In this document: piece by piece, positions 38,747-48,556 of the stretch | How positions within the stretch are numbered: the stretch's first letter is position 1 | Layout of the letters: the number at the start of each line of letters is the position of its first letter | NCBI RefSeq assembly: GCF_000472705.1 | Contig: NZ_AXAE01000011.1 | Coordinates: 248,001 to 312,000 of the forward strand | DNA length: 64,000 nt | Origin: Mesorhizobium erdmanii USDA 3471 | Lineage (GTDB): Bacteria; Pseudomonadota; Alphaproteobacteria; Rhizobiales; Rhizobiaceae | Direction: 5' to 3' | Translations under genes and position numbers: made by a program | Notes under the pieces: generated by a model | Database searches by the model: none | What the model was told of the DNA's origin: nothing | What the model saw: only the letters and a program-made list of their open reading frames with translations

Positions 38747-40192
38747 TCAGTCCTTCGGCAGGTCGAGGAAATGCCCGACCGTGGTGGCGGGAGTGGCTCG
38801 TGCGGCACTGCCATCAGCCAACGCCAGCGCGCGACCGGTGTCCGATGCCTTAACTTCCTCGGTGTTGTTGAGGAAATAGTCGACGTTGCTGGCCGGCTGC
38901 GTGCCGTCAGTCGGCTCGGCCATCTTCTTCGATGGATCGACCGGCTTTACCAGATAGGGCGTGACGATGATGACCAGATCGGTTTCGCGGCGCTGATAGG
39001 ATTTCGACGAGAACAACGGTCCAAGCACGGGCATCTTGCCCAGGCCGGGAATGCGCGATGTGGTGATGTCGTTTTGCGACTGCAGCAGCCCGGCGATCAT
39101 GAAGCTCTGGCCATTCTTCAGGTCGACCGACGTCTTGGCGCGGCGGACGATGAAACCGGGCACGGAGATGGTACCGATGTTGTATGAGGCCGACGCATCG
39201 ATCGAGGACACTTCCGGCGCAATGTCGAGGCTCACCAGCCCGTCCTTGAGCACGGTCGGCGTGAAATCGAGGCTGACGCCGTACTTCTTGTAGCTGACCG
39301 AGATCTTGCCGTTGTCCTCGGAAACCGGGATCGGAAATTCGCCGCCGGCGAGGAAGCTCGCCGTCTGGCCCGAACGGGCAATCAGGTTCGGCTCGGCCAG
39401 CCGGCGGGCGAGGCCGCGCTCTTCGAGCGCCTTGATGGCAACATCGATCGATACACCGTTCGACAACAGCCGGCCGATGATCTCGCCGGTTCCGGCAGCC
39501 GGCACGGTTCCTGGATCGATGGTGACATCGCGCCCACCGATACCGTAGGCGAAATTGGCGCTGTATTTGGCGCCGAGGTCCTGGCTTGCCTGGCGATTGA
39601 TCTCGACAAAGCGGACATTGAGCTGGACCTGCTGCGACGACGAGATATTGACCGAGTTGATCACCTCCTCGTTGCCGGAAAAGCGGGTGGCGATCTTGTT
39701 CGCCTTGTCGGCGGCGACCGCGTCATCCGCCTCTCCCGACAGCACGACACGGCCATTGGCCGAGCCGACCTTGATCTTGGCGTCCGGCACGCTGGCGCGG
39801 ATGGTGCTGGCCAGTTGATCCGTGTCGAGCGTCACCTCGATGTCGACCGTGCCGACCAACTGCTTCTTCTCGTCAAACAGCGCAATGCCGGTGGTGCCGA
39901 GATTGTTGCCGAGCACATAGAAGGATTTGTCGGTCAGCGGATTGACGTTGGCGATCTCCGGGTCGCCGATGACGATCTGGTAGAAGGCGGCACTGGTCAC
40001 GATCGTCTTGGGCTTGCCCTTGGCGACCTTGATCGATGCATTCTTGGTCGCGGAGACATAGACGATCTCATTGTCCGCCTTGGCAGCGCCGGGCAGGACG
40101 AGCATTCCGCCCGCCGCCAGAGCAACCGCCATCGCCAGGGCGCGCAAGCAGCGCAACCGGCCCGTCATTGGATATTGGGTACGCATCAACAT
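38747..40192 (-). CDS. cpaC: CpaC/RcpA, Flp pilus secretin
   Basis: 481-residue outer-membrane secretin. Domain order is a signal peptide (to about residue 39), an N-terminal pilus-formation domain (IVYVSATKNASIKVAKGKPK), a BON-like segment (KIKVGSANGRVVLSGEADD) and the secretin core ending in SRIPGLGKMPVLGPLFSS and TDLVIIVTPYLVKPVD. It forms the gated pore for the pilus. The gene is 29 bases downstream of cpaB. Confidence 0.95.
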   Translation of the reverse strand: MLMRTQYPMTGRLRCLRALAMAVALAAGGMLVLPGAAKADNEIVYVSATKNASIKVAKGKPKTIVTSAAFYQIVIGDPEIANVNPLTDKSFYVLGNNLGTTGIALFDEKKQLVGTVDIEVTLDTDQLASTIRASVPDAKIKVGSANGRVVLSGEADDAVAADKANKIATRFSGNEEVINSVNISSSQQVQLNVRFVEINRQASQDLGAKYSANFAYGIGGRDVTIDPGTVPAAGTGEIIGRLLSNGVSIDVAIKALEERGLARRLAEPNLIARSGQTASFLAGGEFPIPVSEDNGKISVSYKKYGVSLDFTPTVLKDGLVSLDIAPEVSSIDASASYNIGTISVPGFIVRRAKTSVDLKNGQSFMIAGLLQSQNDITTSRIPGLGKMPVLGPLFSSKSYQRRETDLVIIVTPYLVKPVDPSKKMAEPTDGTQPASNVDYFLNNTEEVKASDTGRALALADGSAARATPATTVGHFLDLPKD

Positions 40193-40221
40193 TGTCCCGC
40201 CCTGCCGGTCCCCACCGGGCT

Positions 40222-41148
40222 TTACTTCTGGTCCCGCGCGGGAACCTGATATTCCTCGGCCTTCGTGCCGCGCGTCACGATGACCGTCTTGAATTTCGGC
40301 TTCTCCGGCTCCTTCGTCATCGCATCGAAGAGCGAACCGGCTGCTGCCTGGGCCTTGCCCGCCACCGATCCACCAAAGGAAGAGATGGTGGTGACGCCGT
40401 CCTTGCCGTCACCGCCTTCGCCCGCCGAACGAAGCGACAGCGACAGCGTGCCGACGGTGCGGGCGAGCGCCACTTTCTGCGCGCCTTCGGTCGTCACCTC
40501 GATGGTCACGGAATTGGCGATCTGCGGTGTGGTCTGGCGCTCGTCGGCGCCCTGGCCGACGCTCAGCACCTTGGCGTCGGAAACCACGATCTCGGAGGTG
40601 ATGGTCGAACCGGCCGCGCCTTGCGCGTTCTTGGCGACTTCCTGGATTTCGCCGGCATCGCGCGTCAGCATGACATCGACGCGGTCGCCCGGCGTGACGA
40701 AGCCGCCGACACCGGCGATTTCGTCGGTGCGGATCGTGACCGCCCGCATTCCCGGCGTCAGCATGTTGGAGAGCGTCGCGCGGCCGTTCGGTCCCGACAG
40801 CTTGGTCAGCAGTACCGGTTCGTTGACTTCGATCGGCGACAGCACGATGCGATTGCCTTCGCCGAGCAATCCTTCAATGGTGGCAAAGGCGCCCTGCGGC
40901 AGGGAATCTTGCGGCCATGGGATTTGGATCAGCTTGGCGCGGTCGAGTTCCATGCCGTAGCGCAACGGTGCGTTCGCCACCACGATGGTCTTGAATTGGA
41001 TCTTGGGCGGTGCCGGAGCGGCGATCGACGCCGTCTTTTCCTCGGCATCGGGCTTGGCTTGGCTCTTGACCCAGAAATCCGCGGCAAAGATCGAGATCGC
41101 GCCGAAAACGGCGGCGATGCCGATCATCGTTATGGCCTTGCCCCTCAC
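40222..41148 (-). CDS. cpaB: CpaB/RcpC, Flp pilus assembly protein
   Basis: 308 residues. One N-terminal membrane segment (ITMIGIAAVFGAISIFAADF) is followed by a periplasmic SAF-like region (VVANAPLRYGMELDRAKLIQIPWP) and the RcpC domain (AVTIRTDEIAGVGGFVTPGDRVDVMLTRD). First gene of the visible Tad operon. The 228 bases to divergent parE should contain its promoter; no pilin or CpaA gene precedes it. Confidence 0.93.
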   Translation of the reverse strand: MRGKAITMIGIAAVFGAISIFAADFWVKSQAKPDAEEKTASIAAPAPPKIQFKTIVVANAPLRYGMELDRAKLIQIPWPQDSLPQGAFATIEGLLGEGNRIVLSPIEVNEPVLLTKLSGPNGRATLSNMLTPGMRAVTIRTDEIAGVGGFVTPGDRVDVMLTRDAGEIQEVAKNAQGAAGSTITSEIVVSDAKVLSVGQGADERQTTPQIANSVTIEVTTEGAQKVALARTVGTLSLSLRSAGEGGDGKDGVTTISSFGGSVAGKAQAAAGSLFDAMTKEPEKPKFKTVIVTRGTKAEEYQVPARDQK

Positions 41149-41376
41149 GCCGAAACCCCTGATGCCTGCAGTTTCTTGTTATGTTGGGCTCACGTTAGGC
41201 CGCTTTGTTAAAGAATCAGGAATGCGTAACGGCGGTATCGGACCTATTTCCGCCCGCTTGGTTATCGAATGGTTTTAGGATAAGAGGGGTCAAATCCCCG
41301 AACGTAACAGGAACCTCCGTCGCTTGGCGCCGAAAAGCGTGGCAGTATCGACGAGTGATTCGCAGCACCGGACGCT

Positions 41377-43443
41377 ATGGCAGGCATGGACGACAACAAC
41401 GATCTTTTCGGCAACATGGACAAGCAGCCGCAGCCGGTTCGCACACCGGCGCGCCCAGCGGACCCGCTGGTGCAGGCAGCGGCCAAGCGCCCGGCCGCCA
41501 CCAAGGACGGCAGCGAGGGCTATAGTGCCGCCGACATCGAGGTGCTCGAAGGCCTGGAGCCGGTGCGCCGTCGGCCGGGCATGTATATTGGCGGCACCGA
41601 CGACAAGGCGATGCACCATCTGTTCGCCGAGGTCATCGACAATTCGATGGATGAGGCGGTCGCCGGCCATGCCACCTTCATCGACGTCGAGCTTTCGGCC
41701 GACGGGTTTCTGACCGTTACCGACAATGGCCGCGGCATCCCGGTCGATCCGCATCCGAAATACAAGAAGCCGGCGCTCGAAGTCATCATGACGACGCTGC
41801 ATTCGGGCGGCAAGTTCGACTCCAAGGTTTATGAGACCTCGGGCGGTCTGCACGGCGTCGGCGTTTCCGTGGTCAATGCGCTGTCCGACCATCTCGAGGT
41901 AGAAGTCGCGCGTGGCCGCCAGCTCTACCGTCAAAGATTCTCGCGCGGCATTCCGGTCAGCGGCCTCGAGCACCTCGGCGAGGTCCACAACCGCCGCGGC
42001 ACCAGGACCCGCTTCCATCCCGACGAGCAGATTTTTGGCAAGGGCTGCGCCTTCGAGCCGGCCCGGCTCTACCGCATGACGCGCTCGAAGGCCTATCTGT
42101 TCGGCGGCGTCGAAATCCGCTGGACCTGCGATCCGTCGCTGATCAAGGAGAAGGATCCGACACCAGCCAAGGCCGAATTTCATTTCCCCGGCGGTCTCAA
42201 GGACTACCTGAAGGCATCGCTCGGCGACGACTTCCAGGTGACGCGCGAAATCTTCGCCGGAAAAAGCGAAAAGCAGGGCGGCCACGGCTCGCTCGAATGG
42301 GCCGTCACCTGGTTCGGCGGCGACGGCTTCATCAATTCCTATTGCAACACCATCCCGACAGGTGAAGGCGGCACCCACGAGGCCGGCTTCCGCAACGTGC
42401 TGACTCGGGGCTTGCGCGCCTATGCTGACCTCGTCGGCAACAAGCGCGCCTCTGTCGTCACCTCGGAAGACGTCATGATCTCGGCGGCGGGCATGCTGTC
42501 GGTGTTCATCCGCGAGCCGGAATTCGTCGGCCAGACCAAGGACAGGCTGGCGACGATCGAGGCGATCCGCATCGTCGAGACCGCGATCCGCGACCCGTTC
42601 GACCATTGGCTGGCCGACAACCCGCAGGAAGCCTCGAAGCTGCTCGAATGGGTGATCGCGCGCGCCGACGAGCGCGTGCGCCGTCGCCAGGAAAAGGAAG
42701 TGTCGCGCAAAAGCGCGGTGCGCAAATTGCGCCTGCCGGGCAAGCTCGCCGACTGCACGCAGAATGCCGCGGCCGGTGCCGAACTGTTCATCGTCGAAGG
42801 TGACTCGGCCGGCGGCTCGGCCAAGCAGGCGCGCGACCGCGCCAGCCAGGCCGTGTTGCCGCTGCGCGGCAAGATCCTCAACGTCGCCAGCGCCGGCAAC
42901 GACAAGCTGGCCGCCAACCAGCAGATATCGGACCTGATCCAGGCGCTCGGCTGCGGCACGCGCTCAAAGTATCGCGACGAGGATTTGCGCTACGACCGCG
43001 TCATCATCATGACCGACGCCGACGTCGACGGCGCCCACATCGCCTCGCTGCTGATCACCTTCTTCTACCAGGAAATGCCGGCGCTGGTGCGTGGCGGCCA
43101 TCTCTATCTGGCGGTACCGCCGCTTTACTCGATCCGGCAAGGCGGCAAGGTCGCGTATGCCCGTGACGACGCGCACAAGGACGAACTCCTGCGCACCGAG
43201 TTCACCGGGCGCGGCAAGGTCGAACTCGGCCGCTTCAAGGGCCTGGGCGAAATGATGGCCTCGCAGCTCAAGGAGACCACCATGGACCCGAAGAAGCGCA
43301 CGCTTCTGCGGGTCGATGTGATCGATGCCGAGGCCGCGACCAAGGACGCGGTCGACGCGCTGATGGGCACCAAGCCGGAAGCCCGCTTCCGCTTCATCCA
43401 GGAACGCGCCGAATTCGCCGAAGCGGAAGTGCTGGATATCTAG
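41377..43443 (+). CDS. parE: DNA topoisomerase IV subunit B
   Basis: 688-residue type II topoisomerase ATPase subunit that decatenates daughter chromosomes with ParC. The GHKL ATP site comprises [29 protein letters not shown] and [22 protein letters not shown] motifs are [16 protein letters not shown] and [14 protein letters not shown]. The 688-residue length and the TOPRIM region favour ParE over GyrB. Start ATG 41377 (MAGMDDNND); the ATG three codons later is an equal alternative. Confidence 0.95.
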   Translation: MAGMDDNNDLFGNMDKQPQPVRTPARPADPLVQAAAKRPAATKDGSEGYSAADIEVLEGLEPVRRRPGMYIGGTDDKAMHHLFAEVIDNSMDEAVAGHATFIDVELSADGFLTVTDNGRGIPVDPHPKYKKPALEVIMTTLHSGGKFDSKVYETSGGLHGVGVSVVNALSDHLEVEVARGRQLYRQRFSRGIPVSGLEHLGEVHNRRGTRTRFHPDEQIFGKGCAFEPARLYRMTRSKAYLFGGVEIRWTCDPSLIKEKDPTPAKAEFHFPGGLKDYLKASLGDDFQVTREIFAGKSEKQGGHGSLEWAVTWFGGDGFINSYCNTIPTGEGGTHEAGFRNVLTRGLRAYADLVGNKRASVVTSEDVMISAAGMLSVFIREPEFVGQTKDRLATIEAIRIVETAIRDPFDHWLADNPQEASKLLEWVIARADERVRRRQEKEVSRKSAVRKLRLPGKLADCTQNAAAGAELFIVEGDSAGGSAKQARDRASQAVLPLRGKILNVASAGNDKLAANQQISDLIQALGCGTRSKYRDEDLRYDRVIIMTDADVDGAHIASLLITFFYQEMPALVRGGHLYLAVPPLYSIRQGGKVAYARDDAHKDELLRTEFTGRGKVELGRFKGLGEMMASQLKETTMDPKKRTLLRVDVIDAEAATKDAVDALMGTKPEARFRFIQERAEFAEAEVLDI

Positions 43444-43488
43444 GCTCCCGCTGCCCTACCTTGTCCGTGCGGATACGGAGTCGAGCAT

Positions 43489-45555
43489 GTGATCTGGGCG
43501 CGGCTGAAAGATTATCTCGGGGCACGGTTCGCCGACCTCACTCGGCCGACGCGCTCGGACTGGATTTTCGCCCTTAGAACCGTGTCGGCCGGCCTGATCG
43601 CCCTTCTGGCTGCCTATGCGCTGAAGCTCGATCATCCGCAGTGGGCGATGATGACCGTGTTCATCGTCGCCCAGCCGGTCGCGGGCATGGTGTTGGCCAA
43701 GGGTTTCTACCGTTTGCTCGGCACGCTGGCGGGCGGGTTGGCGGCGATCGGCATCACCACAGTCTTCGGTTCCAATCCTTGGTTGTTGGTGACGGCGCTT
43801 GCCGTGTGGATCGGCATCAGCACCTTCGTCTCGTCGCTGCTGCGCAATCCCGAGGCCTATGGCGCGGCACTTGCCGGCTATACGGCGATGATCATCGGCC
43901 TGCCGGCCTTCGGGCAACCCCATCTGGTCGTCGATCTCGCTGTCGCCCGTTGCGCGGAAATCGTGCTCGGCATCATCTGCGCCGGCGTGACCAGCCGGCT
44001 CATCTTGCCCAAGCTGGCAGGCGAAGCCATCATCGAAAGGCTGAAGCGCAGCATTCTCGACCTTGCCGTCTTTGCGGGCGGTGCCTTCTCAGGCCGCGAT
44101 GCAGCCGTACTGGCCGACCTCCACCGAAAATTGATCGCCGAGGCAGAGACACTCGGCGAGATGCGGGTCTATGCCAGGCTGGAGGCGCCGAGCCTGGCGA
44201 CGCGCGCCCATCCTGTCCGGCGCACCATCGGCCAGTTGCTTTCAGCCCTGTCGGCGGCACGCGCGTTGCATGCACATGCCGCACCGAAAAACGCGGCGCT
44301 AATTCCCGTGCGTGCCGACCTGCAGGCTCTGGTTGGTGAACTTGTTGCCAGACCAGCGGCTCTCGACGACACGACGCCGTGGGTGGCGCGCCTCGATGCG
44401 ATCGCCGCCCGGGCAAGGCAGATGCCCGACATGCCGGACGGACAGGCCGAGGAGAGACTGGGGGCCATCACGCGCCTCACCATCGCCGCCGATTTCGCGG
44501 AAGCCTTCAAACAAGTGCTGCGTGGCCTCGACGCCTTGCGGGCACCCGCGTCGCGCGCGGCGCGCGTGCGCAAGCAGCCTGCACTCATGGTGCACCGCGA
44601 CTACCATGCGGCCTCGCGCAATGCCGTCCGCGCCGCTCTCGCCACGCTGCTGGTCGCGGCCTTCTGGCTGACGACGAAATGGTCGGAAGCGGCGGGTACG
44701 GTCATCCTCGTCTCGGTCGTCTCCAGCCTGTTTGCCGCCCGTCCCGACCCGGTGCAAGTGGCCTGGGGCTTCTTCAAAGGCACATTGCTGGCCCTGCCCT
44801 TTGCCTTCCTTGTCGGCCAGATCGCGCTTCCGGCCTTGCCAGGATTCGGCTGGTTCATGGTCTTTGTAGTGCCGATCCTGGTGCCCGCGGCACTGGCGAT
44901 GGCCAATCCGCGCTATGTCGGCGTCGCCACGGCCTTCGCCATCAATTTCCTGGCCTTTCTGAGCCCGCATCAGGGGATGACCTATGATCCCGGGCCCTTC
45001 CTGGCGGGCTGCGCGTCGATCCTGGTCGGCATTCTCCTGGCGATCGGTGTCTTCATCGTCGTGCTTCCCTCCGATCCGTGGGTCATCGTCAACCGAATCG
45101 TGCGCGTGATGCGCGAAGATCTGGCGCGCCTTTGCCTGCACGAGCGCGTGCCCAGACGCACCGCTTTCGAGAGCCTTGCCTATGACCGCGTCAACCAGCT
45201 TATGTCGCAGACACAACGCACCGGAAAGAAGGGCGACTCTGTTCTGGACGGCAGCATAGCGGGTGTCACGATCGGTATCGAAATCCTGCGCCTGCGCCAT
45301 GCGCTGCAAAGTTCAACCCTGCCGGCCGAAACGGCTCTCTCGATCTCGAATTTCCTGCGCGGGCTCGCACGCGAGCTGCTTTTCCGGCGTCCGGGCGAGT
45401 CGCGGACGTCGACAGTAACTGTCGCCAGGCAGTATGCCGGCACGATTGCCCAGCGAAGCAGCGCCGGTGAAACGCTGCCGGTAGCAGCTTCGCTGCGCAT
45501 CATCGCAGCGGCGATCGAAGATTTTCCGGACTTCTTTGCGAAGGATCGAGGTTAG
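43489..45555 (+). CDS. FUSC family membrane protein (aromatic acid efflux-like)
   Basis: 688-residue inner-membrane protein with two sets of hydrophobic helices (about 20-165 and 375-510), each followed by a cytoplasmic helical region. This is the two-repeat arrangement of AaeB/FUSC exporters. The opening of repeat 1 is LRTVSAGLIALLAAYALKLDHPQWAMMTVF and repeat 2 starts near RNAVRAALATLLVAAFWL. Start GTG 43489 has CGGAG 8 nt upstream. No AaeA-type adaptor gene is adjacent. The gene ends at the edge of a dispersed repeat. Confidence 0.88.
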   Translation: MIWARLKDYLGARFADLTRPTRSDWIFALRTVSAGLIALLAAYALKLDHPQWAMMTVFIVAQPVAGMVLAKGFYRLLGTLAGGLAAIGITTVFGSNPWLLVTALAVWIGISTFVSSLLRNPEAYGAALAGYTAMIIGLPAFGQPHLVVDLAVARCAEIVLGIICAGVTSRLILPKLAGEAIIERLKRSILDLAVFAGGAFSGRDAAVLADLHRKLIAEAETLGEMRVYARLEAPSLATRAHPVRRTIGQLLSALSAARALHAHAAPKNAALIPVRADLQALVGELVARPAALDDTTPWVARLDAIAARARQMPDMPDGQAEERLGAITRLTIAADFAEAFKQVLRGLDALRAPASRAARVRKQPALMVHRDYHAASRNAVRAALATLLVAAFWLTTKWSEAAGTVILVSVVSSLFAARPDPVQVAWGFFKGTLLALPFAFLVGQIALPALPGFGWFMVFVVPILVPAALAMANPRYVGVATAFAINFLAFLSPHQGMTYDPGPFLAGCASILVGILLAIGVFIVVLPSDPWVIVNRIVRVMREDLARLCLHERVPRRTAFESLAYDRVNQLMSQTQRTGKKGDSVLDGSIAGVTIGIEILRLRHALQSSTLPAETALSISNFLRGLARELLFRRPGESRTSTVTVARQYAGTIAQRSSAGETLPVAASLRIIAAAIEDFPDFFAKDRG

Positions 45556-45658
45556 TGGATGTCGCCCAGAAGTGTGCAGCGGTTCTGGGACAACGACATG
45601 CATCAAAACAAAGGCTTAAAGCGCGTCGCGTGAGTCCGTTTCAGGACGACGCGCTTTA
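45555..45658. repeat. Dispersed repeat B, full copy, with an 11-bp hairpin
   Basis: It begins with GTGGATGTCGCCCAGAAGTG and shares about 31 bases with a truncated copy at 62222-62252. The right part forms a perfect 11-bp stem, AAAGCGCGTCG (45618-45628) with CGACGCGCTTT (45647-45657). Lying between convergent genes, it may terminate both. The stop codon of the DUF2336 gene falls inside the right arm. Confidence 0.7.
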
Positions 45659-46780
45659 GGCAGCGGCAATCGCCAGTGCGTGCCCCCGCGCATTCTCGCG
45701 CAGTGCGTCGAGATGGATCGACTTGACCAGGGCGGCGAGATCGCCTTCGGCGGATTGGCCGCCCAACTCCTTGAGCATCAGCCAGCTGACTTCCTGCACG
45801 CCGGCGACGCGTTTGCCATTGGCGACCTCCCGCCAGATTTTCAGCGCGCGCAGGATGACCGGATGGGTGGCGGCCGCCAGCCCCGCGCTGCGGAACAATG
45901 CCTGCAAGGCCACATCGTGCCCACCGGCCAGCAGCGCCCTCACCCGCGGTTCGGACTGCTGGCCGAGCGCCACCAGCGTGGAGCCGAAGAAGTCGACCTT
46001 GCCATGCGCGATGGTGCGGATGAGGAAGCTCGCGGTGAGATCGCCACGCAGCCTGAGATGCTCGATCAGTGCTGCGTGTTCTTCCTGGCGCGTGCCCTCG
46101 ATCAGCGTCACCGAGGCTTTGACGCAGGCGTCACGCATGACACGGTCGGCACGCGCGGCGCCCATCAACGCCATCACCAGCGGCGATGTCTTCAATGTCT
46201 CGCCAAGCTTGATCAGCAGCATATGCCGGCAGTCGGCAGGCAGCCTGATATCCGATATCAGCGCCTCGCGCACCAGAGGCAGATGCCCGTGGCGTTCGGC
46301 CATGCGGCGAAAACTCAGCGAGGCGATGTCGGCGCCGCAATTGCCCAGCAGCACGGCGCAGGCTTCCGCCTCGCCGATCTCGGCGATAGCCGCCGACAGC
46401 GCCATCGAGACGAATGGCCGGTCGGCGATAAGCTTCTGCGTCGCCTTCTGGCTCGCCGCCACGCGATTGATCAGGTCGGCATCGGTGAGCAGCGGCGAGC
46501 GCGCCAGCACGACGCCGGCGACCTCAGGTTGATCAGAAGCAAGCGCACTGATGATCTGCAGCGGCGCGAGGGGGCTCATCGAGAGCGCTTCCGCCATTGC
46601 CAGCCGCACCTTCGACGAGGCGTCATCGAGCAGCAGCGTCAGCGCTGCCTCCGCCGCGCAGCGATCCTCGAACGGCAATTCGGAATTCACATAGGCCCGG
46701 GCCAGTGCATTGGCCGCGGCGGCGCGCTCCGACACCCTTGCCGTGTAGATCCATTTCAGGAAATGCGAAACAACAACCAT
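45656..46780 (-). CDS. DUF2336 domain protein
   Basis: 374 residues, nearly all alpha-helical with HEAT-like repeats (ERAAAANALARAYVNSELPF, VRLAMAEALSMSPLAPLQII), matching the DUF2336 family common in Rhizobiales. Probably a soluble scaffold; the function is unknown. The C-terminus (HALAIAAA) ends within a dispersed repeat, so the last few codons may have been supplied by the repeat insertion. Stands alone. Confidence 0.82.
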   Translation of the reverse strand: MVVVSHFLKWIYTARVSERAAAANALARAYVNSELPFEDRCAAEAALTLLLDDASSKVRLAMAEALSMSPLAPLQIISALASDQPEVAGVVLARSPLLTDADLINRVAASQKATQKLIADRPFVSMALSAAIAEIGEAEACAVLLGNCGADIASLSFRRMAERHGHLPLVREALISDIRLPADCRHMLLIKLGETLKTSPLVMALMGAARADRVMRDACVKASVTLIEGTRQEEHAALIEHLRLRGDLTASFLIRTIAHGKVDFFGSTLVALGQQSEPRVRALLAGGHDVALQALFRSAGLAAATHPVILRALKIWREVANGKRVAGVQEVSWLMLKELGGQSAEGDLAALVKSIHLDALRENARGHALAIAAA

Positions 46781-46933
46781 GCCCGTTCGCTTATGCCCCT
46801 CTCCGGAAGGTTTCCGGCCCCGCTGACGACGGTAGGCAGAAATGGTTTACGAACGGTTCACCATGTTCATTAACTGGCTTGCGAGCGCTGGATGCAGCGC
46901 CTATCAACCGTCAATCAGCGCAGGAGACTGAAA

Positions 46934-47386
46934 ATGGCAGGGCTATATCTCGAGGAGTTTGTCGTCGGCCATGTCTTCCAGCATACACTGCGCAAGACAG
47001 TGACCGAGAGCGACAACATGCTGTTTTCGGCGATGACGCTGAACCCGCAACCGTTGCATATCGACTTCGATTTCGCCTCCAGGAGCGAATGGGGCAAGCC
47101 GCTGGTCAACTCGCTGTTCACGCTCGGCCTGATGATCGGCATTTCAGTCAATGACATCACCGTCGGCACGACGGTCGCCAATCTCGGCATGACGGAAACC
47201 ACTTTTCCGCATCCGGTCTTCCACGGCGACACCATTCGCGTCGAGACCACGGTCATCTCGGTTCGGGAGTCCAAGTCGAAGCCTGATCGCGGCATCGTCG
47301 AATTCGAACACCGCGCCTACAACCAGAATGGCGACCTCGTTGCCAAATGTACCAGGCAAGCGATGATGCTGAAAAAGGCCGCCTGA
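46934..47386 (+). CDS. MaoC-like dehydratase
   Basis: 150-residue single hot-dog-fold hydratase/dehydratase. The catalytic Asp/His hydratase motif is within FSAMTLNPQPLHIDFDFASRSEWGKPLVNSLFTLGLM. ATG 46934 has CAGGAG 7 nt upstream. Its stop overlaps the start of the CitE-like gene by one base (TGATG), so the two act together, probably on a branched-chain or C4/C5 acyl-CoA (hydration followed by retro-aldol cleavage). Mesaconyl-CoA hydratases are twice as long, so that exact role is not supported. Confidence 0.87.
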   Translation: MAGLYLEEFVVGHVFQHTLRKTVTESDNMLFSAMTLNPQPLHIDFDFASRSEWGKPLVNSLFTLGLMIGISVNDITVGTTVANLGMTETTFPHPVFHGDTIRVETTVISVRESKSKPDRGIVEFEHRAYNQNGDLVAKCTRQAMMLKKAA

Positions 47387-48267
47387 TGCGCTCGCTGCTG
47401 TTCGTTCCCGGCGATTCCGGGCGCAAGCTCGAAAAAGGATTTGGCGCCGGCGCCGATGTGGTGATCATCGACCTCGAAGATTCCGTGGCGCCGCAGAACA
47501 AGGCGACGGCGCGCGGCGTCGCGGCACGCTTCATTGCCGACCATAGGGCGCAAACCAGCTCAGCAATCTACATCAGGGTCAACGACCTCTCGACCGGGTT
47601 GACGGACGACGATCTAGCCGCGCTCGTTCCGGCAAAGCCGGACGGCATCATGCTGCCTAAATCCAACAGCGGCCAGGACGTCCAGCAACTCTCGGCAAAA
47701 CTCAGGGTTCGGGAGGCCGAGAACGGTCTGCCCGACGGCGCGGTCAAGATTCTGCCCATCATCACCGAAACCCCGGCCGGTGTGCTCGCCGCCGCCACCT
47801 ATGCCGGCGCGAGCGCGCGGCTCACCGGTCTCACCTGGGGCGCGGAGGACCTTTCGGCGGCGATCGGCGCGCGCGCTGCCCGCGACGAGAGCGGCCGCTA
47901 CACCGACGTGTTCCGCCACGCTCGCCTGACGACCATCCTCGCCGCCGGCGCGGCCGAGGTCGCGGCGATCGACACCGTATTCCCGAATTTTCGCGACATG
48001 GCGGCCTTCGCCGCCGAATGCGCGGAGGCCGAGCGCGACGGCTTCACCGGCAAGATGGCGATCCACCCTGATCAGGTACCGGTCATCAACGCCGCCTTCA
48101 CGCCCTCGGCCGAGGCCGTGAAACAGTCGGCGGCGATCGTCGCGGCGTTCGAGGCTGCCGGAAATCCCGGCGTCGTCGGAATCGACGGCAAGATGTTCGA
48201 CCGTCCGCATCTGCGGCTGGCCGAACGGCTGCTGGCGCGCGCGCGCGCGGCAGGAATTTCGGCTTAG
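47386..48267 (+). CDS. HpcH/HpaI (CitE-like) CoA-ester lyase
   Basis: 293-residue TIM-barrel lyase of the CitE/malyl-CoA lyase family. The N-terminal signature is RSLLFVPGDSGRKLEKGFGAGADVVIIDLEDSV. Metal ligands are expected in the ILPIITETPAGVL Glu and LTWGAEDLSAAIGA Asp segments, and FTGKMAIHPDQVPVINAAF is the family's C-terminal motif. It cleaves or forms a (3S)-malyl- or citramalyl-type CoA ester. Translationally coupled to the MaoC gene. Confidence 0.9.
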   Translation: MRSLLFVPGDSGRKLEKGFGAGADVVIIDLEDSVAPQNKATARGVAARFIADHRAQTSSAIYIRVNDLSTGLTDDDLAALVPAKPDGIMLPKSNSGQDVQQLSAKLRVREAENGLPDGAVKILPIITETPAGVLAAATYAGASARLTGLTWGAEDLSAAIGARAARDESGRYTDVFRHARLTTILAAGAAEVAAIDTVFPNFRDMAAFAAECAEAERDGFTGKMAIHPDQVPVINAAFTPSAEAVKQSAAIVAAFEAAGNPGVVGIDGKMFDRPHLRLAERLLARARAAGISA

Positions 48268-48455
48268 TCCCGCGCCAGCACAATGATCCGGTGTTCCGGC
48301 AGATAGGCCAGCGCTTCCGACTTCAGCGGGTTGACGGTGACGCCGCCCAGCGACCGCTGGTCGGCGTCTCCGGCGAGGATGCGCCGGTAACGACTCCCAG
48401 AAGGCTTCGAAAGCCAAGCGGCACGCCACCTTCCGGCGCGATGCAGGTCACCCCC
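48264..48455 (-). pseudogene. Remnant of a protein-coding gene (3' end only)
   Basis: An open minus-strand frame with strongly coding-like third positions ends LGGVTVNPLKSEALAYLPEH and a few more residues before TAA. It has no start codon and is closed upstream by TAA (48456-48458). The upstream half reads as low-quality sequence, suggesting a frameshift or deletion. The stop overlaps the stop of the CitE-like gene. I do not recognise the parent family. The remainder of 48268-48556 shows nothing else. Confidence 0.4.
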
Positions 48456-48556
48456 TTAGTGCATGTTTGGATGAAGGGGAATCGCTCTGCGCGTGCTCAT
48501 GGCTTACGAGTCTGCCAAGTCCCCTGGCCGCATCGAAGCGCGGCTCTGATCGTCGG

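Noticed and set aside
41149..41376. CtrA-like site (TTAA-N7-TTAA) between cpaB and parE
   Set aside because: Only TTAAC...CTAAC with 8- to 9-base spacing is present, which does not match the required spacing.
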